From Kolteria novifilia (GTDB lineage: Bacteria; Planctomycetota; Planctomycetia; Kolteriales; Kolteriaceae): 64,000 nt of DNA. The translations under genes were made by a program, and so were the position numbers. Below the pieces are notes generated by a model. It searched no databases. It was not told the DNA's origin and worked only from the letters and a program-made list of their open reading frames with translations. The stretch is taken from assembly GCA_007748055.1 (NCBI GenBank), contig CP036279.1, positions 1,054,001 to 1,118,000 of the forward strand, in the 5' to 3' direction. Shown in pieces: positions 10,057 to 19,785 of the stretch (positions within the stretch are counted from its first letter, which is position 1; every line of letters begins with the position of its first letter).

Positions 10057-11029
10057 AAGCTCGCCTCCTTTTCAGCGGTGCGAACGATTGGCCGAGCGGG
10101 GGCGCAACCGTTAAGAGTCCATGTAGATGCCAAAGAGACCACCAACGAACACGTCGGTCCCCACGTCCGCGCATGCAAAAAGGTCGCGAACGAACGTTCA
10201 TCCCAGGTTTTGCTGAAAGGACCCCGGAGTGTATGAGCGGCAGGCTTTTAACCAAATCAGCGGTAAGCGGACCGCAGGAAATGTCAGATGTACACGGTGA
10301 TGGGAAGACAAGCAGCGTCTCCCGAGCCACCACCATTTGGGGTCTACTACGATCATAACTCAATCGTGAGGAACTTGCAACACGCAACCAGGTTTCCCAG
10401 GCCGCCGATCTTGCCAAAGGCAATCCATCTTCTAAGATGGGCCATCTGGGAATATGCACCAACGAAGCCCCTTTCGGCTTCTCTTTCGAACGGTGCTTCC
10501 CGTCGGGCTTGCTCTTCCCCCAACCGGAAATCATAGACGGAATTGTCGCCGACCGGGTTCGGTTTTCGCGGAAAGTCCACAATCGCACCCGACGACGGAC
10601 GTCAAGCGGCCCCGCTTTTCGCGGCCAGCAACGACATCGCTTGGGTTGAGATTGGACGAGAAATCGAGCCATCACCCGCTCGGCAACAGCCTTCCAGTCG
10701 CCAAACCCACCCTCCCGGGTGCCATGACAGCAACTCTGGGTGCCACGCTCGCGTGGGCATGCGGAGCGGACGTCGTGAGTTAGAAAGGATTGACGAGCCA
10801 TCGCAGGCTCGGGAAAGACGGATAGGGTGAACGAGCGGTAAGCCGCTCGAGCGGAGTTCAGCAGACGTGTGTCTGAACCCGCCATCCGTCGGTCCTTGAC
10901 GGAACGGCCCCTCGCGTTCGCGCATTGGGCCATGTTTTCAAGCGGTCTCTCTTACCGCCTGAGGCGAAAGGGCTCAACCCCACTTTCGGATCAAGCCCTT
11001 CGGGACCGTATTCTCCAAACGTGGCACAC
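10057..11029. other. Intergenic region upstream of prkA
   Basis: About 970 bases with no supportable gene. A long minus-strand open frame covers it but has implausible composition (Arg/Ser/Pro-rich, runs into the prkA 5' end) and was rejected. The region contains a GGGTGCC hairpin element (10738-10764). It should contain the prkA promoter, which could not be pinned down by eye. Confidence 0.45.
10738..10764 (+). repeat. Dispersed GGGTGCC-hairpin element, copy A
   Basis: GGGTGCCACGCTCGCGTGG followed by GCATGCGG. The core CCACGC-TC-GCGTGG is a perfect 6-bp stem. Related copies lie at 24232-24293, 40328-40387 and 42251-42304. The stem bases change in pairs between copies (CCACGC/GCGTGG here, CCATGC/GCATGG at 40338), so the fold appears to be conserved. 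A second GGGTGCCA occurs just upstream near 10717. Confidence 0.6.
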
Positions 11030-11410
11030 TCAGGGATACGCCATGTAGTCCCGCATGATGCCCCACGCAATCGAGTCGTTGCCGCACTCGTCGATTTCGA
11101 GCTTCACCACGCTCCCTTCCCCATTGCGCTCGACGTCGAAGACGTACTGCAACCCTTCCTTCGAGCCACGAATCTGGGCCTTGTTCTCGCCAATCTCCGT
11201 GATCCCGATGCTGATGTCCCGTTGCTTCATGATCCCTTTGACCACTTCGACGGAACGCTCCATCGATTTGTCCGACTGCTCTTGGGCCGACGTGGGAAAC
11301 CGAAAATGCTCCCCCTTGATGACCAAGCTTTCCAAGGCCTTGGGCATGGCCGAGCAGCCAGCCCCGAGGGCGACCGCCCCGATCAGAAGAAATCCCCCGA
11401 CAGCGCGCAT
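11030..11410 (-). CDS. Small lipoprotein of unknown function
   Basis: 126-residue exported lipoprotein. The ATG at 11410 is preceded by GGGAGGAG. The N-terminus MRAVGGFLLIGAVALGAGC ends in a lipobox with Cys at position 19. The mature part has regular alternating strands and helices (DISIGITEIGENKAQIRG; LQYVFDVERNGEGSVVKLEID) resembling small DUF3568-like periplasmic lipoproteins, but that family assignment is tentative. A longer in-frame reading upstream is rejected because it would bury the lipobox. No operon partner is seen; the next gene downstream is prkA, about 970 bp away. Confidence 0.8.
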   Translation of the reverse strand: MRAVGGFLLIGAVALGAGCSAMPKALESLVIKGEHFRFPTSAQEQSDKSMERSVEVVKGIMKQRDISIGITEIGENKAQIRGSKEGLQYVFDVERNGEGSVVKLEIDECGNDSIAWGIMRDYMAYP

Positions 11411-11788
11411 GGCGCTCTCCTCCCTGACAGGTATCGTGCCGCGAACGTTGTTCCTCCACGAGAAGCCGCGACTCAGTCGAGCCGACAGGAGCCACGGCAA
11501 ATGCCAGGCTCGTTCGCTCCTCGACCGAAGGCGTTGTCCTCGCGGAGATGAAAAGACAATTGGATTCGGCAGCCCCATACGGGAATCCGCGAAACGAGGG
11601 AACCCCAATCTGTCCAGAGAGAGACGGCCCGCGACGAGACCGATGCTGGCGTTGACACGATCCGGGGCGAAAGTTACCAACCTCACTTGCCGGGATGACG
11701 GGGGGCATCCCCCGTCGAGAGTTCACCGGTCCCACGCCCCTCGCGACGGATGGTACGCGACAAGACGGAACCGGACGGAGGATAGACG
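11411..11788. other. Intergenic region between divergent genes
   Basis: 378 bases between the lipoprotein gene (minus) and the exported-protein gene (plus), expected to hold both promoters. No repeat or clear operator is seen. Confidence 0.35.
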
Positions 11789-13120
11789 TTGACTAGCACC
11801 ACCACGAGTCTTCTTTGCTTGACCCTAGCCACCTTGGGCGCCGACAGCGGCAAGGTTTACGAACTGCGTGAAACGGTCCAGCCCGGACAACAAACCACCA
11901 CGACCGTCGAGTTGACCATCAAGGGCCAAATCCAGTCGAGCGACATGATCCTGCCGATGGCCGGCCGCGCTCGGCTCGTCTACCCCGAGCGCGTGATCGA
12001 GGTGGGTGACGACGGCCTGCCCAGCAAGGTCCTCCGCTTCTACGAGGACGCTCGGGCCAAATTCGTCATCGCCACCGACCACAACCCGCGCCAACTCCGA
12101 CCCGACGGCCGTCTCATTGTCGGCAAGCGGGACGACAACAAGATGATCCTTTGGCCCGTCGCCGGCCCGGTCACCGGTGACGAGATGGAGCTCATCAAGG
12201 ACGCTCTCGACACGACGGCCCTCGCGGGTCTCCTGCCGACGACGACCGTCGCCAAGGGCGAACCCTGGAAACCCGAGGTCTCCGTCATCCAAACGCTTGC
12301 CGGCTTCGACCATTTCGCGTCCGGTGACGTCTCCTGCGAGCTCGAGTCGATCGACGACGCCAAGGCAACCATCATCGGCAAGGGCAAGGTCGTCGGCATC
12401 TCCCTCGGCACCCGCGTCGAGTCCGAGATCGACATGAAGCTCGTCTTCGACCGCAAGAAGGATCTCATCACCGAGGTCGAGTGGAAGCAGAAGGACGCCC
12501 GCGCCGTCGGTCCGGTTAGCCCCTCGGGCCAGTACAACGCTACCGTCACGGTCAAACGCGACCGTCCCGAGAAGACTGTCCTCACCGATGAGATCGTCAA
12601 GCAAACGCCGCTCAAGGAAACGCCCGTCTCGCGTCTGGTCCTCTTCGAGGATCCCGCCCACGACGTTCGCTTCCACTACGGCCACGACTGGCACATCACC
12701 GCGCTGCGACCCGATCAAGCGATCCTCCGCCAGTTCGACGGCGAAGACTTCCTCGTCCAGCTCAACGTCACCTTCCTGCCCAAGCGGGCCGCGGGGACGG
12801 TGATGTCGATGGACGAGTTTCAGTCGCTGATCATGCAGGACAAGGGTTGGACCGTCGAGGAAGTGATCGGCTACAACGAAAACGTCCCGACCGACGGCAG
12901 CTACAAGGTGAATCTCCTGACCGCTCACGGACACGCCGGCGGATCGAAGCTCGTTCAGAAGCACTACCTCGCCACCGGCAACGCCGGACAGCAGGTGATC
13001 TTCAGCTTCCTGCTCGACCCCGACCACGACGAGCAGCTCGGCACGCAGGATCTCTCGCTGGTCAGCACGCTCGAGTTCCCCAGCCGCACCGCCCAAGCAG
13101 ACGAGAACCCCAAGCGTTAG
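11789..13120 (+). CDS. Exported hypothetical protein
   Basis: 443-residue protein of unknown function. It uses a TTG start at 11789 preceded by a strong GGAGGA at the right spacing. The N-terminus (TSTTTSLLCLTLATLGADS) looks like a signal peptide. The body is beta-rich and polar, without cysteines apart from one, and has two apparent lobes. Residues about 25-270 form a repeated-strand region (YELRETVQPGQQTTTTVELTIKG). Residues about 285-440 resemble a PsbP/Mog1-like lobe (HDVRFHYGHDWHITALRP...). Domain names are not certain. It is followed by a hairpin terminator at 13153. No enzyme motif is visible. Planctomycetes encode many such exported proteins. Confidence 0.78.
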   Translation: MTSTTTSLLCLTLATLGADSGKVYELRETVQPGQQTTTTVELTIKGQIQSSDMILPMAGRARLVYPERVIEVGDDGLPSKVLRFYEDARAKFVIATDHNPRQLRPDGRLIVGKRDDNKMILWPVAGPVTGDEMELIKDALDTTALAGLLPTTTVAKGEPWKPEVSVIQTLAGFDHFASGDVSCELESIDDAKATIIGKGKVVGISLGTRVESEIDMKLVFDRKKDLITEVEWKQKDARAVGPVSPSGQYNATVTVKRDRPEKTVLTDEIVKQTPLKETPVSRLVLFEDPAHDVRFHYGHDWHITALRPDQAILRQFDGEDFLVQLNVTFLPKRAAGTVMSMDEFQSLIMQDKGWTVEEVIGYNENVPTDGSYKVNLLTAHGHAGGSKLVQKHYLATGNAGQQVIFSFLLDPDHDEQLGTQDLSLVSTLEFPSRTAQADENPKR

Positions 13121-13152
13121 CCAACACGTTTCGAACAATCCGCAAGCCGTAG

Positions 13153-13180
13153 GCTGGGGCGACAAGCCCCAGCTTTTTTT
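13153..13180 (+). terminator. Rho-independent terminator
   Basis: GCTGGGGC-GACAA-GCCCCAGC (8-bp GC-rich stem, 5-nt loop) followed directly by seven T residues, 33 bases after the stop codon of the exported-protein gene at 11789-13120. Confidence 0.9.
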
Positions 13181-13389
13181 GCGCGCGGCGACCTTCCATT
13201 CCCAGGGTGCGCCAAGCGCGTTCCTGGTCCCATCAAGTCACTTTTTTCGGCAAAGCTCCCGAGTCCACAGCCCTTCTTAGACGGCGGGCGTCAACTCCCC
13301 CACGATGTCACACATCACCCCGCGCGGCGTTCTAGCAGTTGGAGACTCCCCTCGACCGACCGATCGCCGAACACCAAGAGCCGGAGCCG

Positions 13390-16300
13390 ATGATGATCCG
13401 CGCACTGCTGACGCTTTCTCTCCTCGCCGCACCGCCACCGACGGCACAACGGGGTGAAGAGGTCTCCCTCATCGATGCTGGCAAGGAGCACGGCGGCTGG
13501 ACCTTCGACAACGGCAAGGAGTTCCCTGGGGCACGTGGCGGGCTGGAGCTCTCCAAGAAACAACACCGCGAGCAACCCGTCCTCGAACTCAAGGCGGACT
13601 TCCGCAAGGGCGGCGGCTACGTCCAAGCCGCGACCAAGCTCCCCGAACTGCCTCTCGACACCCTCTCCTTCTGGATCGAGACACCACCGGGCGTCACCGC
13701 GGTTCCCGTACGCCTCGGCGACGGCTCGGGGCAGTGCCACCAACTGAAGCTCAAGATCAACGATCGCGGCGGCTGGCAGCGAATCGTCCTCCCCGTCGAC
13801 CGGTACTTTCGCCACCAGGGAACCGCCGACGCTCTCGACATCACCAGCCAGTACCAGAAGTGGGGCGGCGCCAACGACGGCAAGTGGCACCAACCGGGCA
13901 AGTACTTCGTCGTCCTCTGCACTCGCGGCATGGGGGACGCATCGACGATCCGGTTGAGCGATGTCCAACTCCGGCCCGCACGCCCCAAGACGAGCATCAC
14001 CAAGACCATCCCCCTGGACGAGGAACTCGCGCACGGCCAACCAGGCTGGGCCTTCAACCCCGGCCACGAGTACCCCGGTGCCAAGGGCGGCCTCGAAGTC
14101 ACCAAGGACCAGACCGTGTCAGGCCACCACGCCCTGCGACTCCACGGCGACTTCACCGGCGGCGGTGCCTATGTCGGCATTCGCAAGCGTTTCGAAAACC
14201 TCGACGTGAAGTCGATCGACGCGATCCGCATGAAATTGCGAAGCGATACGACCAAGCAGTTCGCCCTTCGCATGGTCGACGGCAGCGGTCAGACCCATCA
14301 ACGAAAGGGCATCGCCTTCACGCCCGATGGCCAGTGGCACGATCTCATCATTCGTCCCGAAGAGGTCGCCGGCGGCGAACATTGGGGTGGCGCCAACGAC
14401 GGCAAGTGGCACGGCAGCCCCCGCCTTGTCGAACTCATGCTCAACACGCGTTCGCATAAGGACAACAAGCCCGAACTACTCCTCGCCGACATTCGCGGCG
14501 ACGTCGTCGTTGAGGCAACCACCACTGCCGCGTCCTTCACCGAGTCGTTCGACTCGGCCAAAGCTCTTCACGACGGCTGGCGGACGACGGGGGACGTGCT
14601 CCTCGCCGATGGAACGCTCACGCTCGCGCGGACGCTCGACCATCTCCAAGCGGAGACCGCCGCGACCAGCAAACCGTTCGCCGTCGCACCAGGCACGTGG
14701 CGGATCCGCTATCGGCAGAAGCCAACGCTCCACTCGCCCGACAACTCCTACCGCGGCCGCGTCCTGCTCGAACTCCTCGGCCCCAGCGGCAAAGTCATCG
14801 AAACGATGCCCATCGCCATCGGACACGGTCGCCACGACTGGACCACCATCGACCAGACCGTCACCATCCCACGCGGTATCGCCACGGCTCGGCTACGCAT
14901 CGACCTTCAGAAGACCTATGGCACCTACCAAGTCGATGATCTCGCGGCCGCGCGACTCGGCGTGCAGCCCATCGAACAACGCATCGCCCGAGTCCTGATC
15001 TCAAGCCCCGCGATCGGCAACCTCTTCCTCCCGGAGGAGCCCGTCGTCTTCCAAGTCACGATCGAGGCGACAAAGCCACTCGCCCCTTCCGACCGGACGC
15101 TCTACTACTCCGTGCGCGACTACTGGAATGCCGAGCAACTGCCGCCGGGCGACGCGATGCTCGTCGAGCAGCCGCCCAACAAGGGAACCTATCGGTATCG
15201 AACCGAGATCACGCTGCCGAAGGACGAGCTAGCCGTCGGCAAGTTCTACCAACTCTTCGTCGAGATCCCTCAGTCGACCGCCGCGACCGCGAAAGAGTTT
15301 TCGGGCCTCGCCATCCTCCCCCCGGCGATCGCGAAGAACTACCCCGCCGAGAAAGTCCCCTTCACCATTCGCAACTGGGACAGCCGCGTCCCGGCCTACT
15401 TCCACCTCGCCGACCGGCTTGGCCTTCGCATGCTCGGCGTCTGGGGAGGCTGGTCATCCAAGCCGCCCTATAAGCCGCACTGCCCAGGCATTGACACCTG
15501 CCAGAAGCTCGGCGACAAGTGGATCACCGGCACGCCCGCCGCCCAGATCGAGCGTCACGGCTTCACGAAATACAGCGAGGAATCGCTACGCGAGGGGATG
15601 CGAAACTTCTTGGAAGCGTTCGCCGACAAGGGGCTCGCGAGGATCGCGATGGGCAACGAACCGCACGGGACCGGCCAAAAGGTCCTCGACAACGTCCGCG
15701 CGTACCGGGCGATCTACGAGACCGTCAAAGCCTTCGATCCCGAGATCCACGTCATCGGCACCTCGGTCGAGCCGAACGAGGAGTACTTCAAAGCGGGCTA
15801 CCAGCACTTCCTCGACTCGTACGACTTCCACATCTACGAGCATTACACCAACGTCCGCAAGTCGATGCGGCGCTACCGCGAGCTGATGGAAGACTACGAC
15901 GCGGTCAAGCCGATCAACTCGACCGAACTCGGCCTCAACAGTCAGGGGCAGGCCCGCCTCGACGTCGCCCGCGAGATGATCAAGAAGTTGACCGTCTTCT
16001 TCGCCGAGGGCGGCGACATGGTCGCCTGGTTCACGATCCAGTATCCCGACCCCAAGGGGAAGGCGCGGGGGCAATTCGGCGACGCCCACTGCATGTTCGA
16101 CTGCAAGTACAACCTCTACAATCCCCGCCTCGACGCGATTACGCACTACCACCTCTTAAACGCGATCTGCGTGAAGAAGTTCGCCGAGGAGATGCACTAT
16201 CCCAATAGGGCGCAGGCCTATCTCTTCCGCGACGACAAGGGGAAGGCGCTTCAGATCCTTTGGCTCGACCGCGATCGCAAGGAGGTCTCGATCCCGCTTC

Positions 16301-16737
16301 CCGCCGACCAGACCGTTCGGCTTCTCGCAATCGACGGCACCGAGCGGGAACTACACAGCGGCGACGGTGCCATCACCATGACACTCGGCGACGATCCCAT
16401 CATGCTCCTCTACGACGACAAGGAGACTCCCCTCGCCAGCGAACTCGGCGCCCCCGCTCTCGCCCTCGACGAGCCCCCCGCTCCGATCGCGCCCGGCGGA
16501 TCGACCACCATCAGCCTGGCCGGCGAGAACCTTCGTCCCGAGTCACTCCGCGTCAGTGCCCCGCCCCGTTGGAAGAGTGCCGTCACCTCCTCGGGCAACG
16601 GCCGCCTGACCATTCGACTCGACGCTCCCATGTCCGCCACCGCGCGCGAGGCCCGCGTTCATCTCCGTGCTCTCGTCAACGGTCAAGCCACCGCCGCCAT
16701 CGAAGTCCCGATCAAGGTCACACGCGGCGCGCAGTAA
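13390..16737 (+). CDS. Large secreted glycoside-hydrolase-like protein (clan GH-A pattern)
   Basis: 1115-residue secreted protein starting MMIRALLTLSLLAAPPPTAQ (signal peptide). Two tandem carbohydrate-binding-like beta-sandwich repeats (about residues 25-190 and 205-370) share WTFDNGKEFPGARGGLE/WAFNPGHEYPGAKGGLE and KWGGANDGKWH/HWGGANDGKWH. A third jelly-roll-like region (about 385-520) and a linker domain follow. A TIM-barrel region (about 640-960) holds MGNEPHG with Glu757 and NSTELGLN with Glu846, the acid/base and nucleophile pattern expected for clan GH-A glycosidases (NEP plus a later Glu). C-terminal beta domains close the protein. The exact GH family cannot be named; GH39-like is a guess. 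A TTG 51 bases further up is open in frame, but ATG 13390/13393 fits the signal peptide. Confidence 0.72.
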   Translation: MMIRALLTLSLLAAPPPTAQRGEEVSLIDAGKEHGGWTFDNGKEFPGARGGLELSKKQHREQPVLELKADFRKGGGYVQAATKLPELPLDTLSFWIETPPGVTAVPVRLGDGSGQCHQLKLKINDRGGWQRIVLPVDRYFRHQGTADALDITSQYQKWGGANDGKWHQPGKYFVVLCTRGMGDASTIRLSDVQLRPARPKTSITKTIPLDEELAHGQPGWAFNPGHEYPGAKGGLEVTKDQTVSGHHALRLHGDFTGGGAYVGIRKRFENLDVKSIDAIRMKLRSDTTKQFALRMVDGSGQTHQRKGIAFTPDGQWHDLIIRPEEVAGGEHWGGANDGKWHGSPRLVELMLNTRSHKDNKPELLLADIRGDVVVEATTTAASFTESFDSAKALHDGWRTTGDVLLADGTLTLARTLDHLQAETAATSKPFAVAPGTWRIRYRQKPTLHSPDNSYRGRVLLELLGPSGKVIETMPIAIGHGRHDWTTIDQTVTIPRGIATARLRIDLQKTYGTYQVDDLAAARLGVQPIEQRIARVLISSPAIGNLFLPEEPVVFQVTIEATKPLAPSDRTLYYSVRDYWNAEQLPPGDAMLVEQPPNKGTYRYRTEITLPKDELAVGKFYQLFVEIPQSTAATAKEFSGLAILPPAIAKNYPAEKVPFTIRNWDSRVPAYFHLADRLGLRMLGVWGGWSSKPPYKPHCPGIDTCQKLGDKWITGTPAAQIERHGFTKYSEESLREGMRNFLEAFADKGLARIAMGNEPHGTGQKVLDNVRAYRAIYETVKAFDPEIHVIGTSVEPNEEYFKAGYQHFLDSYDFHIYEHYTNVRKSMRRYRELMEDYDAVKPINSTELGLNSQGQARLDVAREMIKKLTVFFAEGGDMVAWFTIQYPDPKGKARGQFGDAHCMFDCKYNLYNPRLDAITHYHLLNAICVKKFAEEMHYPNRAQAYLFRDDKGKALQILWLDRDRKEVSIPLPADQTVRLLAIDGTERELHSGDGAITMTLGDDPIMLLYDDKETPLASELGAPALALDEPPAPIAPGGSTTISLAGENLRPESLRVSAPPRWKSAVTSSGNGRLTIRLDAPMSATAREARVHLRALVNGQATAAIEVPIKVTRGAQ

Positions 16738-16786
16738 GCCGGGCGGGATCCGTGGTCACCCCTTGCGAAACTACCCGATGAGGACA

Positions 16787-17839
16787 CTAACGCTTGATTC
16801 GCTTCGATCGCACGGCCACGTTGACCCGCTTCTGAAACCGCTTCTCGCGCGATCGCCGCTCCGCGAGAGTCTCGCTGTTGTAGGTCTGTTCCCGTTCGAG
16901 CTTCATGTAGCGCTCAAGACGCCCCTCGTCGATGAGCCCCTCCTCGATCGCGCGGCGCACCGCGCATCCCGGCTCCGAGCGGTGCGAGCAATCGCTGAAC
17001 TTGCACTCGCGCGCGAGATCGGCAATCTCGACAAAGACCTTCGCGACCCCTTCGGCCGCGTCGAAGAGCTGAATCTCGCGCATCCCCGGCGTGTCGATAA
17101 GCCACCCTCCCATCGCCAGCCGATTCATCGAGCGCGCACTGGTCGTGTGTCGCCCCTTGCTGTCGTCTTCCCGAATCCCCGAGGTCCGCTGAATCGAACG
17201 ATCGAGCAGCGAGTTGACGATGGTCGACTTCCCCACGCCGGAGGAACCAACCAGAGCCACCGTCTCGCCGAAGCCGCACCAGCGGCCAAGCCGGTCGGCC
17301 TCACGCGCCTCGAGGGCGTTGAGCATGCACACCGGCAACTCGGCCCGAATTGCTTCGGCCGCCGTCCGAAACGCTTGCGGATCCTCCGCCTCGTCGACCT
17401 TGGTCACGACGAGCACGGGGGTCACGTTCGCCTCCGCGGCGAGGACGAGATAGCGCTCGATCCGGGCGACGTTGAAGTCATGATTGCAGGAGGTGACGAT
17501 AAAGAGCGTGTCGACGTTGGCGGCGATGAGCTGCGCGTCGCGAGCGGTCCCCGGAGCCTTTCGCTGAAACAGACTCCGCCGCGTGAGGAAGCGTTGCAGG
17601 AGCCGTGTCTCTCGGTCGATGAGGACCCAATCGCCAACCGTCGTGGGATCGTCCCTCGTCCAAAGAGGCCGCGACAGCCGCTCCGTCCCGGCCGCGGTCA
17701 CGACCTCGAGATGGGCACGATGCTCGGCGACCACGCGGGCCACGACCGACCGTCCCCACTCGTCGGACGTCAGTTGCGTAAAGAACTCCTCGCGCCACCC
17801 CAACTCCGCGAGTTGGCGTTCGGTGATGTCATCACTCAC
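16787..17839 (-). CDS. rsgA: Ribosome small subunit-dependent GTPase A
   Basis: RsgA (YjeQ), a circularly permuted GTPase that checks late 30S ribosomal subunit maturation in the cytoplasm. 350 residues, the normal size. An OB-fold occupies about 25-95. The permuted GTPase order is seen directly: G4 TKVD (146-149) precedes G1 GSSGVGKST (198-206) and G3 DTPG (249-252). The C-terminal zinc-binding knuckle has Cys279, Cys284, His286 and Cys292, followed by a basic tail (RSREKRFQKRVNVAVRSKRIKR). It ends 50 bp from the convergent glycosidase gene. Confidence 0.96.
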   Translation of the reverse strand: MSDDITERQLAELGWREEFFTQLTSDEWGRSVVARVVAEHRAHLEVVTAAGTERLSRPLWTRDDPTTVGDWVLIDRETRLLQRFLTRRSLFQRKAPGTARDAQLIAANVDTLFIVTSCNHDFNVARIERYLVLAAEANVTPVLVVTKVDEAEDPQAFRTAAEAIRAELPVCMLNALEAREADRLGRWCGFGETVALVGSSGVGKSTIVNSLLDRSIQRTSGIREDDSKGRHTTSARSMNRLAMGGWLIDTPGMREIQLFDAAEGVAKVFVEIADLARECKFSDCSHRSEPGCAVRRAIEEGLIDEGRLERYMKLEREQTYNSETLAERRSREKRFQKRVNVAVRSKRIKR

Positions 17840-17984
17840 GATAGGTTCTCACCATCGACCCGGTCCACGAGAAGGGCCACACGGCACACCCCTTCCCCCA
17901 GACACATCGCAGCGTTCGGAGGTTCACCACGATTTCACAAGCGGTCGCCTACGAGAACCTTCCGCACCCTTCATCCGAACCCAC

Positions 17985-18050
17985 CCCTCCCCGTGGGAGA
18001 GGGAAGTTGGCCCCGCCAACCGGGTGAGGGGGCGCTTGCTCGTTTCTCTC
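17985..18050. repeat. Degenerate copy of the CTCTCCC/GGGAGAG intergenic repeat family
   Basis: CCCCTCCCCGTGGGAGAGGG followed by a segment ending CGGGTGAGGGGGC. This resembles the header and hairpin of the composite repeats at 45.6-48.4 kb and 60.3-60.6 kb. It sits immediately before the 230-bp tandem array. Confidence 0.45.
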
Positions 18051-18057
18051 CTCTCTA

Positions 18058-19487
18058 CGGCTACCCCCGGTTGCTCCGCTACCGGTGCGGCGCAGCCGCG
18101 AGAAGTCTCCAAGTGTAGGACCGCACACCTCGCCGCCCGGCAAGCGACGGAGACCGACCATCGTCGTGGGAAAAAGGTCACCAGCCAGGGCGGCATTCTC
18201 CGCTGGTCGATCCTTTCTCCCGAGACTTCCTACCGACTTCGTCGGCCCAGGTTGAAGCAACCTGGGCTAGCCGGAAAGGGCCGCTCCTGGCTACCCCCGG
18301 TTGCTCCGCTACCGGGGCGGCGCAGCCGCGAGAAGTCTCCAAGTGTAGGACCGCACACCTCACCGCCCGGCAAGCGACGGAGACTGACCATCGTCGTGGG
18401 GAAAAGGTCACCAGCCAGGGCGGCATCCTCCGCTGGTCGATCCCTTCTCCCGAGACTTCCTACCGACTTCGTCGGCCCAGGTTGAAGCAACCTGGGCTAG
18501 CCGGAAAGGGCCGCTCCTGGCTACCCCCGGTTGCTCCGCTACCGGGGCGGCGCAGCCGCAAGAAGTCTCCAAGCGTAGGACCGCACACCTCACCGCTCGG
18601 CAAGCGACGGAGACTGACCATCGTCGTGGGGAAAAGGTCACCAGCCAGGGCGGCATCCTCCGCTGGTCGATCCCTTCTCCCGAGACTTCCTACCGACTTC
18701 GTCGGCCCAGGTTGAATCAACCTGGGCTAGCCGGAAGAACCGCTCCTGGCTACCTCCGGTTGCTCCGCTACCGGGGCGGCGCAGCCGCAAGAAGTCTCCA
18801 AGCGTAGGACCGCACACCTCACCGCTCGGCAAGCGACGGAGACTGACCATCGTCGTGGGGAAAAGGTCACCAGCCAGGGCGGCATCCTCCGCTGGTCGAT
18901 CCCTTCTCCCGAGACTTCCTATCGACTTCGTCGGCCCAGGTTGAATCAACCTGGGCTAGCCGGAAAGGGCCGCTCCTGGCTATCCCCGGTTGCTCCGCTA
19001 CCGGGGCGGCGCAGCCGCGAGAAGTCTCCAAGTGTAGGACCGCACACCTCACCGCCCGGCAAGCGACGGAGACCGACCATCGTCGTGGGAAAAAGGTCAC
19101 CAGCCAGGGCGGCATTCTCCGCTGGTCGATCCCTTTTCCCGAGACTTCCTACCGACTTCGTCGGCCCAGGTTGAATCAACCTGGGCTAGCCGGAAAGGGC
19201 CGCTCCTGGCTACCCCCGGTTGCTCCGCTACCGGTGCGGCGCAGCCGTGAGAAGCCTCCAAGAGTAGGACCGCACACCTCACCGCCCGGCAAGCGACGGA
19301 GACCGACCATCGTCGTGGGAAAAAGGTCACCAGCCAGGGCGGCATCCTCCGCTGGTCGATCCTTTCTCCCGAGACTTCCTACCGACTTCGTCGGCCCAGG
19401 TTGAATCAACCTGGGCTAGCCGGAAAGGGCCGCTCCTGGCTACCCCCGGTTGCTCCGCTACCGGTGCGGCGCAGCCGCGAGAAGTCT
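18058..19487. repeat. Tandem array of about six 230-bp units
   Basis: The anchor GGTTGCTCCGCTACCGG recurs at 18069, 18299, 18529, 18758, 18988, 19218 and 19448, giving periods of 230, 230, 229, 230, 230 and 230 bp. There are six full units and a partial seventh that stops after about 40 bp. Each full unit has a near-perfect palindrome, CCCAGGTTGA-A-TCAACCTGGG or its CCCAGGTTG-AAG-CAACCTGGG variant. Open frames of 75-103 codons exist on both strands in every unit, but 230 is not a multiple of 3 and the frame changes from unit to unit. A coding repeat protein is therefore unlikely. Units differ at only a few positions, suggesting recent amplification or gene conversion. Confidence 0.93.
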
Positions 19488-19785
19488 CTGATGACGCCAA
19501 CAGTTACCAGAACCAGAGTCAGAATCGCCGAGTTCCTGACGAGCGTGGCTTGCCGTAAGCGGCTATGGACGAGAGAGAGGGCTGTTACGGTATCCGAGAA
19601 GGACTCGGCATTCACTCTTCGAGTTCGATGGAGTCTCGTCTCATCAACGCATCGATCAGCTTGTACACACGAGTTCCCGGGCACTTTGGGTTGTACCTTC
19701 ACCGTCATCTCGCTCTTCCGCCCGTTCCTTCGTAGCTGTTAAGCACGGGTTGGCGCGTTTTGGGGAAACGTGGCAGCCCTTGGGC

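Noticed and set aside
10025-10933. 302-codon minus-strand open frame upstream of prkA
   Set aside because: Overlaps the prkA start in another frame, has random-looking composition and no Shine-Dalgarno.
18130-19410. Repeated 75-103 codon open frames on both strands of the 230-bp array
   Set aside because: Period is not a multiple of three, frames change with every unit, no ribosome binding sites, and products are Pro/Arg-rich readings of a DNA repeat.
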